Assembly: GCA_021800135.1 (NCBI GenBank)
Contig: JAJYZH010000030.1
Coordinates: 1 to 6,752 of the forward strand
Length of the DNA: 6,752 nucleotides
Source of the DNA: Microcaldota archaeon
GTDB taxonomy: Archaea > Micrarchaeota > Micrarchaeia > Micrarchaeales > Micrarchaeaceae
Direction: 5' to 3'
Below the pieces are notes generated by a model. That model was given only the letters and a program-made list of their open reading frames with translations, was not told the origin of the DNA and ran no database searches. Shown here in pieces: positions 6,114-6,752 of the stretch (positions within the stretch are counted from its first letter, which is position 1; each line of letters opens with the position of its first letter). The translations under genes and the position numbers were made by a program.

Positions 6114-6752
6114 ATGGCAGGAAGTCAATGGGCAGCCCCTTCTGGCAATAAAAAGATGAGCAAAGAGGAGTATCTCAAGTTAGTAAGGCGGGTGAAATAC
6201 TTCATAATACTCGGAATGGGGTTCAGCGTTATCGTGTTTATAGCGATAGCTATTTTTGGCGGCATATACAGGGTAGCCGATGTTATGGCAACGGCAAAGC
6301 TGTATATATATGCGGTTGCGTTTGTGCTTGTGTTTGCAGGGTACATGATAAGGTTCATAAAGTGGGATTACTACTTGAAGAAACTTGGCATAATCGTCCC
6401 GTTCAGGAAGAATATGATAGTCTATCTATCGCTTTACTCTATGAATATAACTCCAGGAAAGATAGGCAGGGTTGTATCAGCCTACACGATCAGCAAGATA
6501 GCGGGCAAGGAGACCGCTAGCGTAGTTCCTGCTGTCACGATGGACATATTCACCGACTTCATAGGTTTCGCAGTATTCGCGCTTATATTTGGCTTGATGT
6601 TCCAGAGGTTCGTTGTATATATATTGATAGCTGATATGGTCCTGCTGCTGCCGTTTTTCTTTGTAACGCATGACTGGATGTATAACAGGCTTAGGGGATT
6701 CCTGAAGAGGTTCAAAAATAGCTACTTCGGACAATTTAGTGTTTATGGCGAT
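6114..6752 (+). CDS. LPG-synthase-TM / UPF0104 family (flippase-like) membrane protein, 3' end outside the window
   Basis: The frame is open for 213 codons from the ATG at 6114 to the edge. Complete family members are usually about 300-350 residues, so roughly a third is missing. Hydrophobic segments lie near 29-51, 63-82, 145-163 and 167-185. The family pattern is visible: RFIKWDYYLKKLGI (80-93), then YLSLYSMNITPGKIGRVVSAY (104-124) with the conserved Asn, Thr-Pro-Gly and Gly-Arg, then a segment with TMDIFTDFIG (142-151) where relatives have an R/D-rich helix. The family includes the membrane part of lysyl-phosphatidylglycerol synthase and archaeal proteins found beside glycosyltransferases, often annotated as flippase-like. 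A role in moving or handling a lipid-linked glycan made by the neighbouring enzymes is inferred from context, not shown. Alternative starts are the ATG at 6156 and in-frame GTG 6078 or TTG 6081; the last two lie upstream of the predicted transcription start. Confidence 0.82.
   Translation, partial: MAGSQWAAPSGNKKMSKEEYLKLVRRVKYFIILGMGFSVIVFIAIAIFGGIYRVADVMATAKLYIYAVAFVLVFAGYMIRFIKWDYYLKKLGIIVPFRKNMIVYLSLYSMNITPGKIGRVVSAYTISKIAGKETASVVPAVTMDIFTDFIGFAVFALIFGLMFQRFVVYILIADMVLLLPFFFVTHDWMYNRLRGFLKRFKNSYFGQFSVYGD

Noticed and set aside
6300..6630. TATATATA-like strings near 6301 and 6617 as promoters
   Set aside because: They encode Leu-Tyr-Ile-Tyr and Val-Tyr-Ile-Leu in membrane helices and no gene starts at the right distance downstream.
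6477..6734. Two overlapping - strand ORFs at the right edge
   Set aside because: They are antisense to the LPG-synthase-TM-like frame, which is open through 6752 and carries the family pattern.

Overview
The window looks archaeal. The clearest sign is promoter layout: T/A-rich TATA elements (2225-2233, 4855-4862, 6065-6072) lie about 30-45 bases before start codons, usually with no convincing Shine-Dalgarno site. Coding regions of intermediate GC rely heavily on ATA (Ile) and AGG (Arg). The mix resembles a DPANN/ARMAN-type or Thermoplasmata-like genome, but no taxonomic marker gene is present, so that placement is only an inference.

Layout from left to right: bases 1-137 hold the unresolved edge of a neighbouring locus. 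A leftward gene (138-2141) encodes a soluble M13-family (neprilysin/PepO-type) zinc endopeptidase with a full set of catalytic motifs. It diverges, across 122 bases, from a rightward GT4-type glycosyltransferase (2264-3385). That gene runs tail-to-tail into a leftward alkaline-phosphatase/sulfatase-superfamily gene (3382-4827); the two stop codons overlap by 4 bases, next to two interlocking inverted repeats. The sulfatase-like gene diverges from a second rightward GT4 glycosyltransferase (4916-6064) across 88 bases that contain one symmetric TATA box and several GAAAC repeats. A membrane protein of the LPG-synthase-TM/UPF0104 (flippase-like) family starts at 6114 and runs off the right edge.

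From 2264 rightwards the genes form a cell-surface glycoconjugate locus: two cytoplasmic nucleotide-sugar-dependent glycosyltransferases, a soluble phospho- or sulfo-ester enzyme (or transferase) with Thr at the nucleophile position, and a polytopic membrane protein that could handle a lipid-linked product. The product cannot be named from sequence; an N-glycan, glycolipid or exopolysaccharide are all possible. The genes alternate in strand, so this is a set of short transcription units rather than one operon. The M13 peptidase has no evident functional tie to the glycan genes. No tRNA, rRNA, CRISPR array or insertion sequence was seen.
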